The notes under the pieces are model-generated. The model did not search any database and had not been told where the DNA came from. It worked only from the letters and a program-made list of their open reading frames with translations. Position numbers and translations under genes: made by a program. From Arcobacter nitrofigilis DSM 7299 (GTDB lineage Bacteria > Campylobacterota > Campylobacteria > Campylobacterales > Arcobacteraceae): 64,000 nucleotides of DNA. The DNA lies in NCBI RefSeq assembly GCF_000092245.1, contig NC_014166.1:2046001-2110000 (forward strand), read 5' to 3'. Positions 34,780 through 43,716 of this stretch are shown here, piece by piece. The first letter of the stretch is position 1. Each line of letters starts with the position of its first letter.

Positions 34780-35370
34780 TTAAGCTAGCCTAAAATATGT
34801 AAGTGTAGTTTTACCAAATTTTTTAGACTTATATTTTTCAAATTTACCTAAAATATCTGGTACTTCAACAGTTGAAACATGTTCAAAACAAATCATCATG
34901 ATATTATCATTTTCAATCTCTTTTACCAATTCGAATGATTTTTCATAAATATCTTCCATTCCATCTCTATAATCAAAAGGAGGATCAATGTATACAATCA
35001 ACTCTTCACTAGAATTTTTTAATGAATTTAAGATACTTGGTAATTGCACAAAAGTATCACCCATCATTGTCTGACACTTATTTATATCTATTGATTTACA
35101 ATTATTTACTAAAATATTGTATGAATTCTTATTTAATTCTATAAAGTAAGATTTTTTTACATCTCTAGAAACAGCTTCTAAACCAATACTTCCACTACCT
35201 GCAAAAGCTTCTATAAATACTTTATCAATAATATCAAATTGAAGAACATTAAAAAATGACTCTTTAACTCTTGCTTTTGAACTTCTTGTTACATCTAAAG
35301 ATGGAAGTTCTATCTTTTTGCCTTTGTATTTTCCAGCAATAATTTGTGTTGTTAATATATTTCTTTTCAT
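34780..35370 (-). CDS. rsmD: 16S rRNA (guanine966-N2)-methyltransferase
   Basis: 196 residues. N-terminal IIAGKYKGKKIELP, S-adenosylmethionine-binding region AFAGSGSIGLEAVSRDVKKS (about residue 55) and catalytic IDPPFDYRDG (about residue 125), all as in RsmD. It methylates G966 of 16S rRNA. It is the first gene of the rsmD-permease-mntP row. The 210-bp gap upstream (35371-35580) is extremely AT-rich and holds only promoter-like sequences. Confidence 0.92.
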   Translation of the reverse strand: MKRNILTTQIIAGKYKGKKIELPSLDVTRSSKARVKESFFNVLQFDIIDKVFIEAFAGSGSIGLEAVSRDVKKSYFIELNKNSYNILVNNCKSIDINKCQTMMGDTFVQLPSILNSLKNSSEELIVYIDPPFDYRDGMEDIYEKSFELVKEIENDNIMMICFEHVSTVEVPDILGKFEKYKSKKFGKTTLTYFRLA

Positions 35371-35580
35371 TACTCTTCTACTAATTTTTTGTAATTATAG
35401 TCAAAAGTTGTTGAGGGTTTGATTTTAGAAAACAATATTAACAAAATAATATATTTAATTATTTTCAATGCTTTAAATTAGTTTAAATTATATAAATTTA
35501 GTTGTTTTATTACTCATTTAATATATTTAAATTTCTTTTTGTGATGTAAAATATACTTATACATTTATAAAGGATTGATT

Positions 35581-36435
35581 ATGTTTATTTTTACAAGAGA
35601 CACTGAAAGTAATTTTGTTACACAAAACTCCGTAGATACCTATTATCAACATAAAAGTAGCTATAAAAATGAAAAACAAGAGACAAATGATTTTCAAACT
35701 ACTTTAGACAAAGAACAAAATAAAAAAAATAACACAAGAACAGAAGAAGAAATATCAGCAAATATAAAAAAACTTCTTGAAGATATAAAATCAGTCATGC
35801 AAACTGGTATGACTAAAGATGAAATAGAAGCATTAGAAAAAATGATTCAAGAGATAAAAAAGGAAATGAAAGAAAAAGATCTTACCAAAGAAGAATTAAG
35901 TGATATGATGGATAAGGTAGAAAAAAAAATTAGAGAATTTAAACTAAGAATTACAGGGCAATCAATCACAGAAGCTAAAGATGTAAAAGAAAAAGAAAAA
36001 ACATCAAGTGATGATATTAACACTAGAATTGAAAAAGCAGAAAAAGATATAAAAGAATTTGGCACACAATTAGAGAAAAAAGATACTAATAAAATTCTTG
36101 AAGAAATAAAATCATTACTAAGAACAGGTATATCACCTGAAGAAGTAGAAGCATTTGAAACTTTGCTTGAGCGAATTAAAGATAAATTAAGAGATAAGAA
36201 TTATGATAAAAAAGAACTTACTAAAATGATAGAAGAACTTCAAGAAAAAATATCAAAATTTAAAAATCATATGGCAGGAAAAGCTGTATTTAAAGCAGAA
36301 GATGCCCTAAAAGAAGCAAAATTAAACAAAAACATAGAGGAAGAAGCAGAAACTTCTCATACTAATGTTGCTGATAATCAATCACATAATCAATTGGAGT
36401 TTTTACAAAGAATTAAAAAGTCTCAATCAAAATAA
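35581..36435 (+). CDS. Coiled-coil protein with two tandem 75-residue repeats, unknown function
   Basis: 284 residues from ATG 35581 (AAAGGA is seven bases upstream; a TTG six bases earlier is too close). After an N-terminal segment of about 55 residues there are two homologous charged helical units, about 60-140 (LLEDIKSVMQTGMTKDEIEA) and about 165-245 (ILEEIKSLLRTGISPEEVEA), each ending in a segment like RITGQSITEAKD or HMAGKAVFKAED. No membrane segment or signal peptide. About half the residues are Lys or Glu. I do not recognise a family. It stands alone with its own promoter and is divergent from rsmD. Confidence 0.8.
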   Translation: MFIFTRDTESNFVTQNSVDTYYQHKSSYKNEKQETNDFQTTLDKEQNKKNNTRTEEEISANIKKLLEDIKSVMQTGMTKDEIEALEKMIQEIKKEMKEKDLTKEELSDMMDKVEKKIREFKLRITGQSITEAKDVKEKEKTSSDDINTRIEKAEKDIKEFGTQLEKKDTNKILEEIKSLLRTGISPEEVEAFETLLERIKDKLRDKNYDKKELTKMIEELQEKISKFKNHMAGKAVFKAEDALKEAKLNKNIEEEAETSHTNVADNQSHNQLEFLQRIKKSQSK

Positions 36436-36453
36436 TTTCCATAAAATATATTT

Positions 36454-36463
36454 TTGTTATAAT
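36454..36463 (+). promoter_or_regulatory. Extended -10 promoter of the aldo/keto reductase gene
   Basis: TTGTTATAAT contains TATAAT at 36458-36463 with an upstream TG, 24 bases before the ATG at 36487. Confidence 0.55.
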
Positions 36464-36486
36464 TAAACAAAAATATTGGATTTATA

Positions 36487-37299
36487 ATGAAGATACCAAA
36501 ACTTATATATGGAACTGCTTGGAAAAAAGAAGAAACAGCAAGATTAGTTGAACTTGCTGTTAGAAGTGGATTTAAAGGCATAGATACAGCTTGCCAACCA
36601 AGACACTATAATGAAAAAGGTGTAGGTGATGCTTTACAAAGTCTTTATAAAGAAGGTTTCAAAAGAGAAGAGATATTTTTAGAGACAAAATTTACACCTA
36701 AAGATGGACAAGATTTAAATAATATACCCTATAATCCAAATGATCCTTTAGAAAAACAAGTTTTAGATTCCTTTGAAGTAAGTCTTAATAACCTTCAAAC
36801 TACATATCTTGACTCTTATCTTTTACACTCACCTATTTTCCCTTTTGTACATTTGATGAAAGTTTGGAAGGGTTTTGAAAGCTTTTATGAAGAAGGAAGA
36901 ACTAAAAATATTGGTATAAGCAATTGCTATGATATAAGAGTGTTAAAAGCCTTATATAAAGAAGCAAAAATAAAACCAACAATAGTTCAAAATAGATTTT
37001 ACAAAGATAGTGATTATGACAAAGAAATAAGAGAATTTTGTAAAGAAAATGGCATCACTTATCTTGGATTTTGGACACTTAGTGCAAATCCACATATTTT
37101 GGGTTCAAAAGAGCTAATTAACATAGCAAGAAAATACAAAAAAACACAAGCACAGATTTTTTATAGATTTCTCACTCAAATAGATGTTACTCCACTAAAT
37201 GGAACAACCTCACAAGAACATATGAAAGAAGATTTGGATATTTTTTCTTTTGAATTAGAAGAAGATGATATAAAAGTTATATCATCTTTTATAGAATAA
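36487..37299 (+). CDS. Aldo/keto reductase
   Basis: 270 residues. The barrel signature parts are visible: KGIDTACQPRHYNEKGVGDAL (Asp and Tyr of the catalytic tetrad), FLETKFT (Lys), LLHSPIFP (His), IGISNCYD and NRFYKDSDYD. It reduces carbonyls with NADPH; substrate unknown. Slightly shorter than the usual 280-320. Single gene converging on rny. Confidence 0.9.
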   Translation: MKIPKLIYGTAWKKEETARLVELAVRSGFKGIDTACQPRHYNEKGVGDALQSLYKEGFKREEIFLETKFTPKDGQDLNNIPYNPNDPLEKQVLDSFEVSLNNLQTTYLDSYLLHSPIFPFVHLMKVWKGFESFYEEGRTKNIGISNCYDIRVLKALYKEAKIKPTIVQNRFYKDSDYDKEIREFCKENGITYLGFWTLSANPHILGSKELINIARKYKKTQAQIFYRFLTQIDVTPLNGTTSQEHMKEDLDIFSFELEEDDIKVISSFIE

Positions 37300-37305
37300 A
37301 GATAA

Positions 37306-38853
37306 TTATCTTGCGTAAGATTCTGCTCTTAACTCTCTAATAACATTTACTTTTATCTCACCTGGATATTGAACTTTTTGTTCAATCTCTTCGGCGATTT
37401 CACTTGCTAATAATATTGCTTCATCGTCATTTACAAGTTCAGCTTTTACTATTACTCTCACTTCTCTTCCTGCATTAATTGCAAAGGCATTTATAACACC
37501 TTTTTTAGATGTTGAAATATTTTCTACTTCTTCTACTCTTTTTAGGAAGCTTTCAAGTACTTCTCTTCTAGCACCAGGTCTTGCTGCACTTAAAGCATCA
37601 GCAGCACAAACAGCAGCACTCTCTACATTTATAGGTTCTTCATGTCCATGGTGAGCATAAATTGAGTTAATTACTGTTGCTGGTTCATCATATCTTCGAC
37701 ACATCTCTGCACCTAAGTCCACATGTGATCCTGGCAAATCATGTGTTAGTGCTTTTCCAATATCATGTAAAAGTCCTGCTCGTCTTGCTAAAATAGCATC
37801 TCCACCCATTTGTGCAGCCAATAATCCGGCAAGGTGTGCCACCTCAAGAGTGTGTTTAAGTGCATTTTGTCCATATGAAGCTCTATATCTCAATCTTCCT
37901 ACTAAAATAGTAAGTTCAGGGTGCATAGATTTAATTCCTAACTCCATTACAACATCTTCACCCTCTTTTAACATATTTTTGTCAAATTCAGTTTTTACTT
38001 TGTTGTAAATCTCTTCTATTCGTGCTGGTTGAATTCTTCCATCTTCCAACAAATCTTCTATAGTTTTTGTAGCAATTGCTCGTCTGTAAAGATTAAAAGA
38101 AGAGATTGTAATAGTGTTTGGAGTATCATCAATAATAATATCAACACCTAAAAGCATCTCTAATGCTTTTATATTTCTTCCCTCTTTACCAATAATTTTC
38201 CCTTTTGTTTCTTCATCATTTATTGGTATATTATTGATAAGTCTTTCAGCTGCAAATTCTCCGGCATATCTTGTAACTGCATGAGAAAGCATATTGTTTA
38301 TCTCTTTTTTTGAGTTATCTTCTGCTATTTTATATTTTTTTCTAAATAGTGAAGCTATTTTTGCTCTAGAATCTTCTTCTACTTTTTCAAGCATCAATTC
38401 TCTTGCTTCTTCAACAGTTAATCCAGATGCATTTTCCAAAATCTTTAAAGTTTTTAAAATATTTTCTTCGTAAGTCTTACTTTGTTTTTGTAATCCTTCT
38501 TTTAGTGATGCAATTTTTTTATTATTTTCTACTATTTCTTCTTTTTCTTTTTTGATAGCTTGAAGTTCTGATTCTAGATGTTCATTTAACTCTTTTTCTT
38601 TTCTTTCGATTTTACAGAACATCTCATCATATTCTCTTTTAGCACTTTTAAATTCCCTCTCATAATCCCTCTTTGCCTTAGCTTCTGCTTCTTTTAAGAT
38701 AACTTCAGCTTCATGTTCTATAACATATGCTTTTGCTTTTGCCTGCTCAATATAAATATCAATTTTTGCTTTATTTATTTTTTTAACCACGAAAAATGTA
38801 ATTGCTGAAGCAAAAATAGCAACTACAAATCCTTCTATAAGTAACATATCCAT
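37306..38853 (-). CDS. rny: Ribonuclease Y
   Basis: 515 residues. N-terminal membrane anchor (LLIEGFVVAIFASAITFFVV), a long Lys/Glu-rich coiled coil (about 30-200), a KH domain (GKIIGKEGRNIKALEMLLGVDI, about 215-260) and an HD domain (GLLHDIGKALTHDLPGSHVD, about 350). Membrane-bound endoribonuclease that initiates mRNA decay in bacteria lacking RNase E. It follows the formyl-THF cyclo-ligase gene by 18 bases, a gene order conserved in related genera. Confidence 0.95.
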   Translation of the reverse strand: MDMLLIEGFVVAIFASAITFFVVKKINKAKIDIYIEQAKAKAYVIEHEAEVILKEAEAKAKRDYEREFKSAKREYDEMFCKIERKEKELNEHLESELQAIKKEKEEIVENNKKIASLKEGLQKQSKTYEENILKTLKILENASGLTVEEARELMLEKVEEDSRAKIASLFRKKYKIAEDNSKKEINNMLSHAVTRYAGEFAAERLINNIPINDEETKGKIIGKEGRNIKALEMLLGVDIIIDDTPNTITISSFNLYRRAIATKTIEDLLEDGRIQPARIEEIYNKVKTEFDKNMLKEGEDVVMELGIKSMHPELTILVGRLRYRASYGQNALKHTLEVAHLAGLLAAQMGGDAILARRAGLLHDIGKALTHDLPGSHVDLGAEMCRRYDEPATVINSIYAHHGHEEPINVESAAVCAADALSAARPGARREVLESFLKRVEEVENISTSKKGVINAFAINAGREVRVIVKAELVNDDEAILLASEIAEEIEQKVQYPGEIKVNVIRELRAESYAR

Positions 38854-38871
38854 ATTATGACCTTTTATCTT

Positions 38872-39408
38872 TTAACTAGAAATTATTATATCAGCTTGAA
38901 TATCGTAGTTATTACTTAAAATTTTTGTAGTCGTACAAAGTTTTCTTTGAGTAAAAAGGATTGTTGGTTTGTAGTTTAGTTTATAAAAAAACCTATCATA
39001 CATACCTTTTCCAAAACCAATTCTTTTATTTAGTCCATCAATCCCCACAACAGGAACTATTGCTAAATCTATTTTCACATTAGCAAAAGAATTATTAGGC
39101 TCTTTGATACCAAATTTTTTAGTTTTTAAAGGCAGTCTGTATTTGACTACTTTGAAACTAAGCCCTTCCATATATGGTACAAAAACTTGAACTTTTTTTT
39201 CTCTTCTTAATCTTTTTATCAAAGGATATATATCCACTTCTAAGTCAAGGGGAATATATAATAAAACATTCTTTTTTTTTAATTCACAAATAGTTTTATA
39301 TATCTCATCTACTATTTTTTTATCTTCATAACACTTTGCGAATCTACTAACAAATTTTAATTTTTTAATACACGATTTTCTAAAATCACTCTTGTGATTT
39401 TCTAACAT
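38872..39408 (-). CDS. 5-formyltetrahydrofolate cyclo-ligase
   Basis: 178 residues, a little short for the family. The C-terminal motif GFGKGMYDRFF with the upstream LAIVPVVGIDGLNKRIGFG is the ATP/folate site of 5-FCL enzymes; the N-terminal KSDFRKSCIKKLKFV corresponds to the family start. Converts 5-formyl-THF to methenyl-THF. Divergent from the TlpA-like gene and directly upstream of rny. Confidence 0.88.
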   Translation of the reverse strand: MLENHKSDFRKSCIKKLKFVSRFAKCYEDKKIVDEIYKTICELKKKNVLLYIPLDLEVDIYPLIKRLRREKKVQVFVPYMEGLSFKVVKYRLPLKTKKFGIKEPNNSFANVKIDLAIVPVVGIDGLNKRIGFGKGMYDRFFYKLNYKPTILFTQRKLCTTTKILSNNYDIQADIIISS

Positions 39409-39467
39409 ATTTAAGCCTTAGTTAGCTAAAATTCTTAGCTTCAAATATTTTACCAAAAGGAATTAAA

Positions 39468-40010
39468 ATGCAGTTTAAAAAAATAGCATTTTTAACATTT
39501 TTTATAACAATATTTTTTGCAGCGTGTGGCTCAGATAATTCAAAAAATGATAAAAAAGTGCAAAACGTAGAAGTAAAAGATTTCAAACTTACTACTACAG
39601 ATGCTCAAACACTCAATATAAAAAAGCTAGATGATGGCTTTGCTTTCCAAGAATACAAGGGAAAAGCCGTACTTGTGAACTTTTTTGCGACTTGGTGTTT
39701 ACCTTGTAAAGCTGAAATTCCAAATTTGATTCATCTAAAAGATAAATACAAAAATGACTTAGAAATAGTTTCTGTTTTAATGGAAGAGAATAAACCAAAT
39801 AACCAAGTAAAAGATTTCGTAAATGAATATAATATTAATTATGTTGTAACAAATTCAAGACAAAATGCAACATTTGCAGAAGCAGTTGGTGGAGTTAAAG
39901 CAATTCCGACTATGTTTTTATATGATAAAAAAGGCAAACTTATTCAAACTTATGTGGGAATAGTTCCAGAAGAGATGATAGATGTTGATATCCAAAAGGC
40001 AATAAAATAG
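39468..40010 (+). CDS. TlpA/ResA-like thiol-disulfide oxidoreductase lipoprotein
   Basis: 180 residues. Lipoprotein signal with lipobox FAACG (Cys20); thioredoxin-fold domain with active site ATWCLPCK (about residue 77) and the cis-Pro loop VKAIPTMFLYD. It reduces disulfides in the periplasm, for example of apocytochrome c. A good AAGGA precedes the ATG. ftsY follows immediately with no gap. Confidence 0.92.
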   Translation: MQFKKIAFLTFFITIFFAACGSDNSKNDKKVQNVEVKDFKLTTTDAQTLNIKKLDDGFAFQEYKGKAVLVNFFATWCLPCKAEIPNLIHLKDKYKNDLEIVSVLMEENKPNNQVKDFVNEYNINYVVTNSRQNATFAEAVGGVKAIPTMFLYDKKGKLIQTYVGIVPEEMIDVDIQKAIK

Positions 40011-40943
40011 ATGTTTAGTTTTTTAAAAAAGAATAAAAAAGAAGAAACAATTGAAGAAAAAGAAGAGAATAAAAGTTTCTTTTCTTCTGCCTTATCAAAA
40101 ACATTTGATAATATAAAATCAGTAGTTCCTCAAAAAAAAGAGAAAATCTCTTTTGAAGATATAGAAGAACTGCTTATTGAAGCTGATATGGATTATTCTA
40201 TTATAGAAAAAGCTATGGATGGGCTTCCTGAGATGATAAACAGAAAGCAATTAAGACATAGACTTGTTATGCTTTTTGAACATGCACCTGATGTTAATAT
40301 GGAAAATTTACCCTCTCCTTTTGTTCAACTTATCATTGGAGTTAATGGGGCTGGTAAAACTACTACTATTGCAAAACTTGCAAATCTATATAAAAAAGAT
40401 AATAAATCGGTTATTTTAGGAGCTGGAGATACTTTTAGAGCAGCTGCTATTGAACAACTTTCTATTTGGGCTGATAAGTTAGAAGTTCCAATTATAAAAA
40501 CAAAACAAGGACATGATCCAAGTGCCGTTGCATATGATACTATCTCTTCTGCAGTTGCTAGAAATATCGATAATGTTATAATTGATACAGCAGGAAGATT
40601 ACAAACTCAAACAAATCTATCAAATGAATTGAAAAAGATAGTAAAAGTTTGTAGTAAAGCAAAAGAAGGAGCTCCTCACCAAAAGCTTATGATTCTTGAT
40701 GGAACGCAAGGAAATACTGCAATTGAGCAAGCAAAAGCTTTCAATGAAATGGTGGGAGTTGATGGTATTATTGTAACAAAGCTTGATGGAACAGCAAAAG
40801 GTGGAGCACTATTTTCTATCTCAAATAGATTAGAACTTCCAATTTTTTATATTGGGGTAGGAGAAACAATGAACGACCTAGTAGAATTCTCACCTGATAA
40901 TTTTGTAGATTCCTTATTGGATGAAATATATATTTCAGAATAA
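40011..40943 (+). CDS. ftsY: Signal recognition particle receptor FtsY
   Basis: 310 residues. Short acidic/basic N-terminus, a helical N domain (about 30-100), then the NG GTPase: G1 GVNGAGKTTTIAKLA, G2/insertion DTFRAAAIEQL, G3 DTAGRLQTQ and G4 TKLDGTAKGG, ending with GVGETMNDLVEF. It docks SRP-ribosome complexes at the membrane. It starts directly after the TlpA-like stop, as in related genomes. Confidence 0.95.
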   Translation: MFSFLKKNKKEETIEEKEENKSFFSSALSKTFDNIKSVVPQKKEKISFEDIEELLIEADMDYSIIEKAMDGLPEMINRKQLRHRLVMLFEHAPDVNMENLPSPFVQLIIGVNGAGKTTTIAKLANLYKKDNKSVILGAGDTFRAAAIEQLSIWADKLEVPIIKTKQGHDPSAVAYDTISSAVARNIDNVIIDTAGRLQTQTNLSNELKKIVKVCSKAKEGAPHQKLMILDGTQGNTAIEQAKAFNEMVGVDGIIVTKLDGTAKGGALFSISNRLELPIFYIGVGETMNDLVEFSPDNFVDSLLDEIYISE

Positions 40944-40964
40944 ATCACAATAAAAGGAAATACC

Positions 40965-41849
40965 TTGGATATTTTAAAACCAAAGTCAAACAAGTATTTC
41001 TTTTTTGTATCCTTGCTCGCTTTAGTTTTAATAGCTTTCACCTTTTATATTCTTCTAGATATCAATAATCAAAAAAAACTAATCTCAAAGCTTGAAAACT
41101 CATTAGTAATAACAAAAAATCTACTAGAAGAAGAGAAAAGATATGCTCTTTCTTTATCCATATTACTCTCACAAGATAAAGAGCTTATAAATGCATATAA
41201 AAACAATAATAGAGAAAAAGCTTTTTATATAGTAAATAAAAAAATAAGTGGACTTAAGAAACTTCAAAATAGTCTTTTTGAAGTACAAATTCACACAAAA
41301 GATTTAACTACCTATCTTAGAAGTTGGGATTTTTCTAAAAAAAATATTCCTTTATCATATTTTAGAGAAGGATTAGTAAAAGTAAAAAAAGTAAAAAAAC
41401 CTTTAGTTTCTATAGAATTAGGTAAAAGAGTAAATATCAAAGCCATTTCTCCTATACTTAAAAATGGTGAATTTATAGGTTCTATTGAAGTTATTATTGG
41501 TTTTAATCATTTGGAAAAAGAGTTAAAAGACAAAGGTTATAACCTAGACATATTACTCAATAAAGAATATCTAAATATAGCTACAACACTAAAAAATAAC
41601 CCGATAATTGGTAACTTTGTCTTAGTAAATAAAAAATCATTTGATACAAGTTTTGATTTAACTAAGCTTAAAGATTATGGATACTTTACAAACACTACTA
41701 ATGCTTTTAGTTATTTTTCCTATTATTCTTTTAGTAGAAAAAAACTTGGATATTTTATTATTTCATTAAAAAATAGTTCAAAACTTCAATTAAATAGTAA
41801 TTATAAAAACAAGTATATAAAGACAAATAGTAAGGTAATAATTCAGTGA
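40965..41849 (+). CDS. Membrane-anchored double-Cache-like sensor protein without output domain
   Basis: 294 residues from a TTG (40965) that has AAGGA eight bases upstream. One N-terminal membrane segment (about 12-33), then a helix and a periplasmic ligand-binding region (about 55-270) that resembles the membrane-distal Cache fold (for example LRSWDFSKKNIPLSYFREGL and ISPILKNGEFIGSIEVIIGF). There is no second membrane helix, kinase or HAMP domain. It is followed, with a four-base overlap, by a response regulator and histidine kinase, so it probably feeds ligand information to the kinase. Such Cache-only partners occur in Campylobacterota but the ligand is unknown. Confidence 0.8.
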   Translation: MDILKPKSNKYFFFVSLLALVLIAFTFYILLDINNQKKLISKLENSLVITKNLLEEEKRYALSLSILLSQDKELINAYKNNNREKAFYIVNKKISGLKKLQNSLFEVQIHTKDLTTYLRSWDFSKKNIPLSYFREGLVKVKKVKKPLVSIELGKRVNIKAISPILKNGEFIGSIEVIIGFNHLEKELKDKGYNLDILLNKEYLNIATTLKNNPIIGNFVLVNKKSFDTSFDLTKLKDYGYFTNTTNAFSYFSYYSFSRKKLGYFIISLKNSSKLQLNSNYKNKYIKTNSKVIIQ

Positions 41850-42508
41850 ATATACTTTTATTGGAAGATGATTTTGATTATAGAATAAGCGTTAAAGAAT
41901 ATCTAGAATCACTTGATTATAAAGTAGATGATTTTGAAAATGGAGAAGAAGCACTAAATGAGATTTATGAAAAAACCTATCACCTTTTGATTTTAGATAT
42001 TAAGGTTCCTAATTTAAATGGTTATGATTTAGTTAGAACTTTAAAAAAAGATGATAAAAATATTCCAGTTATTTTCATCACTTCATTAACTGACATAAAT
42101 AATCTAAGTATGGGTTATGAACTTGGTTGTAATGATTATATAAAAAAACCTTTTTCATTAAAAGAGTTAAAATATAGAGTGGAACAAGTAATAAAATCTA
42201 CTTATTTTAATACAAATGAAAATATTATAGAACTTGCAGAAAACTTTTCTTACAATACCAATAAATTAGAACTTCTAAAAAATACAGAAATTATAAATTT
42301 AACAAAAAAAGAGCAAGATGTGATTTTTTCTCTTTTAAGGCATAATGGCAGATTTGTAAATTTTGATACCCTAAGAGAAGAAGTTTGGGACAATAAATAT
42401 ATAAATGAAGCAGATATTCGAGTATGTATAAAAAACATACGAGCAAAAACCTCTAAAACTTTTATTATAAATCAAAGAGGACTAGGATATAAGATTGATA
42501 GGGATTAA
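41846..42508 (+). CDS. OmpR-type response regulator
   Basis: 220 residues from a GTG that overlaps the previous stop (GTGA). Receiver domain with acidic pair at 8-9, phosphoacceptor Asp51 (LLILDIKVPNLNG), Thr and Lys (IKKPF); C-terminal winged helix (about 130-220) with LTKKEQDVIFSLLRHNGRFV and the terminal GLGYKIDRD. Second member of the Cache-RR-HK operon. Confidence 0.93.
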   Translation: MNILLLEDDFDYRISVKEYLESLDYKVDDFENGEEALNEIYEKTYHLLILDIKVPNLNGYDLVRTLKKDDKNIPVIFITSLTDINNLSMGYELGCNDYIKKPFSLKELKYRVEQVIKSTYFNTNENIIELAENFSYNTNKLELLKNTEIINLTKKEQDVIFSLLRHNGRFVNFDTLREEVWDNKYINEADIRVCIKNIRAKTSKTFIINQRGLGYKIDRD

Positions 42509-43646
42509 TACAAAAAGTTATATTTTTAAATTAGCTCTTAGCTACTCATTTTTAATCATTATTCTTATTTGTATTCCTGCATATTTTTATACTCAAAGTG
42601 AACTTGAAAGCTATAAATTTAATCAAAATAAACTTTTAGATATACATACTTCAAGTATCCAAAGAAGTATAAGTGACTTTTCTGATTCTAAAAGCAATAT
42701 TTTTAACTTCCCAAAGTCTTTTAGTTTTGATAGCTATTTATTTAAAAATAATAATCAACTAATCTACTCTACAACAAATAAATCCTTTGATATAAATAAG
42801 ACACAGCAACTTATAAAAAAAGTATCCTTGAGTCCAAATAGACTAAATGCAGACTACCTTGTAGTTACAAAAGCATTTGATTATGAAGAAATATATATAA
42901 AAATAACACTTTTAACTCTTATTCTTAGTATATTTGTTTTTATCTCTTTATTTCTCATTTTAAAACAAAGTATTACTCCATACAAAAAAGCAAATGACTA
43001 CCTTGATGCTTTTTTTAATGATGCAATGCATGAATTAAAAACACCCCTTGGAGTAATACAATTAAATCTTGAAATGCTTCAAGAAAAACAAAAAGATTCC
43101 AAAGAGATATCTCGTTGTTTAAATGGACTAAAAAATCTACTTTTTATATACGAAGATATAGAATATCTAATAAAAAATAAAAGAATTACCTTTACAAAAG
43201 AAGATTTGGATTTATCTTTATTTTTAAAACAAAGGGTTGAATTATTTGAAAGTTTAGCAAAATCAAAAAATATCATTTTTGATTTAAATATAGAAGATGA
43301 TTTATTTCTCTTTATAAACCGTGCTCAAATACAAAGAGTAATAGATAATACAATTTCAAATGCAATCAAATACTCAAAAGAAAATCAAAAAATCATTATA
43401 AAACTAAAAAAAGAAGAACAAATAATACTATCTATCCAAGACTTTGGTAAAGGGATAAAAAATACTTCAACAATATTTAATAGATACTATAGAGAAGACA
43501 CTGTAAAAGGTGGTTTTGGCATTGGATTAAATATTGTTAAAAATATTTGTCAAGAAAATAATATAAAAATAAAAGTCATATCAAAACTTAATAAAGGTAG
43601 TAGCTTTAGCTATTTTTTTCAATTATTAATCTTTGTTTTATCTTAA
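42495..43646 (+). CDS. Sensor histidine kinase
   Basis: 383 residues from a TTG (42495), 14 bases inside the regulator gene. Two membrane segments (about 12-30 and 137-157) enclose a small periplasmic loop; the phosphoacceptor is His179 in DAMHELKTPLGVI; ATPase motifs are RVIDNTISNAIKYS (N box), DFGKGI (G1) and GGFGIGLNIVK (G2). No HAMP is obvious. It phosphorylates the regulator encoded just upstream; its small periplasmic loop suggests it relies on the separate Cache protein for sensing. Confidence 0.92.
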   Translation: MIGINTKSYIFKLALSYSFLIIILICIPAYFYTQSELESYKFNQNKLLDIHTSSIQRSISDFSDSKSNIFNFPKSFSFDSYLFKNNNQLIYSTTNKSFDINKTQQLIKKVSLSPNRLNADYLVVTKAFDYEEIYIKITLLTLILSIFVFISLFLILKQSITPYKKANDYLDAFFNDAMHELKTPLGVIQLNLEMLQEKQKDSKEISRCLNGLKNLLFIYEDIEYLIKNKRITFTKEDLDLSLFLKQRVELFESLAKSKNIIFDLNIEDDLFLFINRAQIQRVIDNTISNAIKYSKENQKIIIKLKKEEQIILSIQDFGKGIKNTSTIFNRYYREDTVKGGFGIGLNIVKNICQENNIKIKVISKLNKGSSFSYFFQLLIFVLS

Positions 43647-43716
43647 AATATATATTGAAAAACAAACTTTATACTTACATTCAATTGCTATAATTGCAAT
43701 ATAACAAGGAGCAAAT

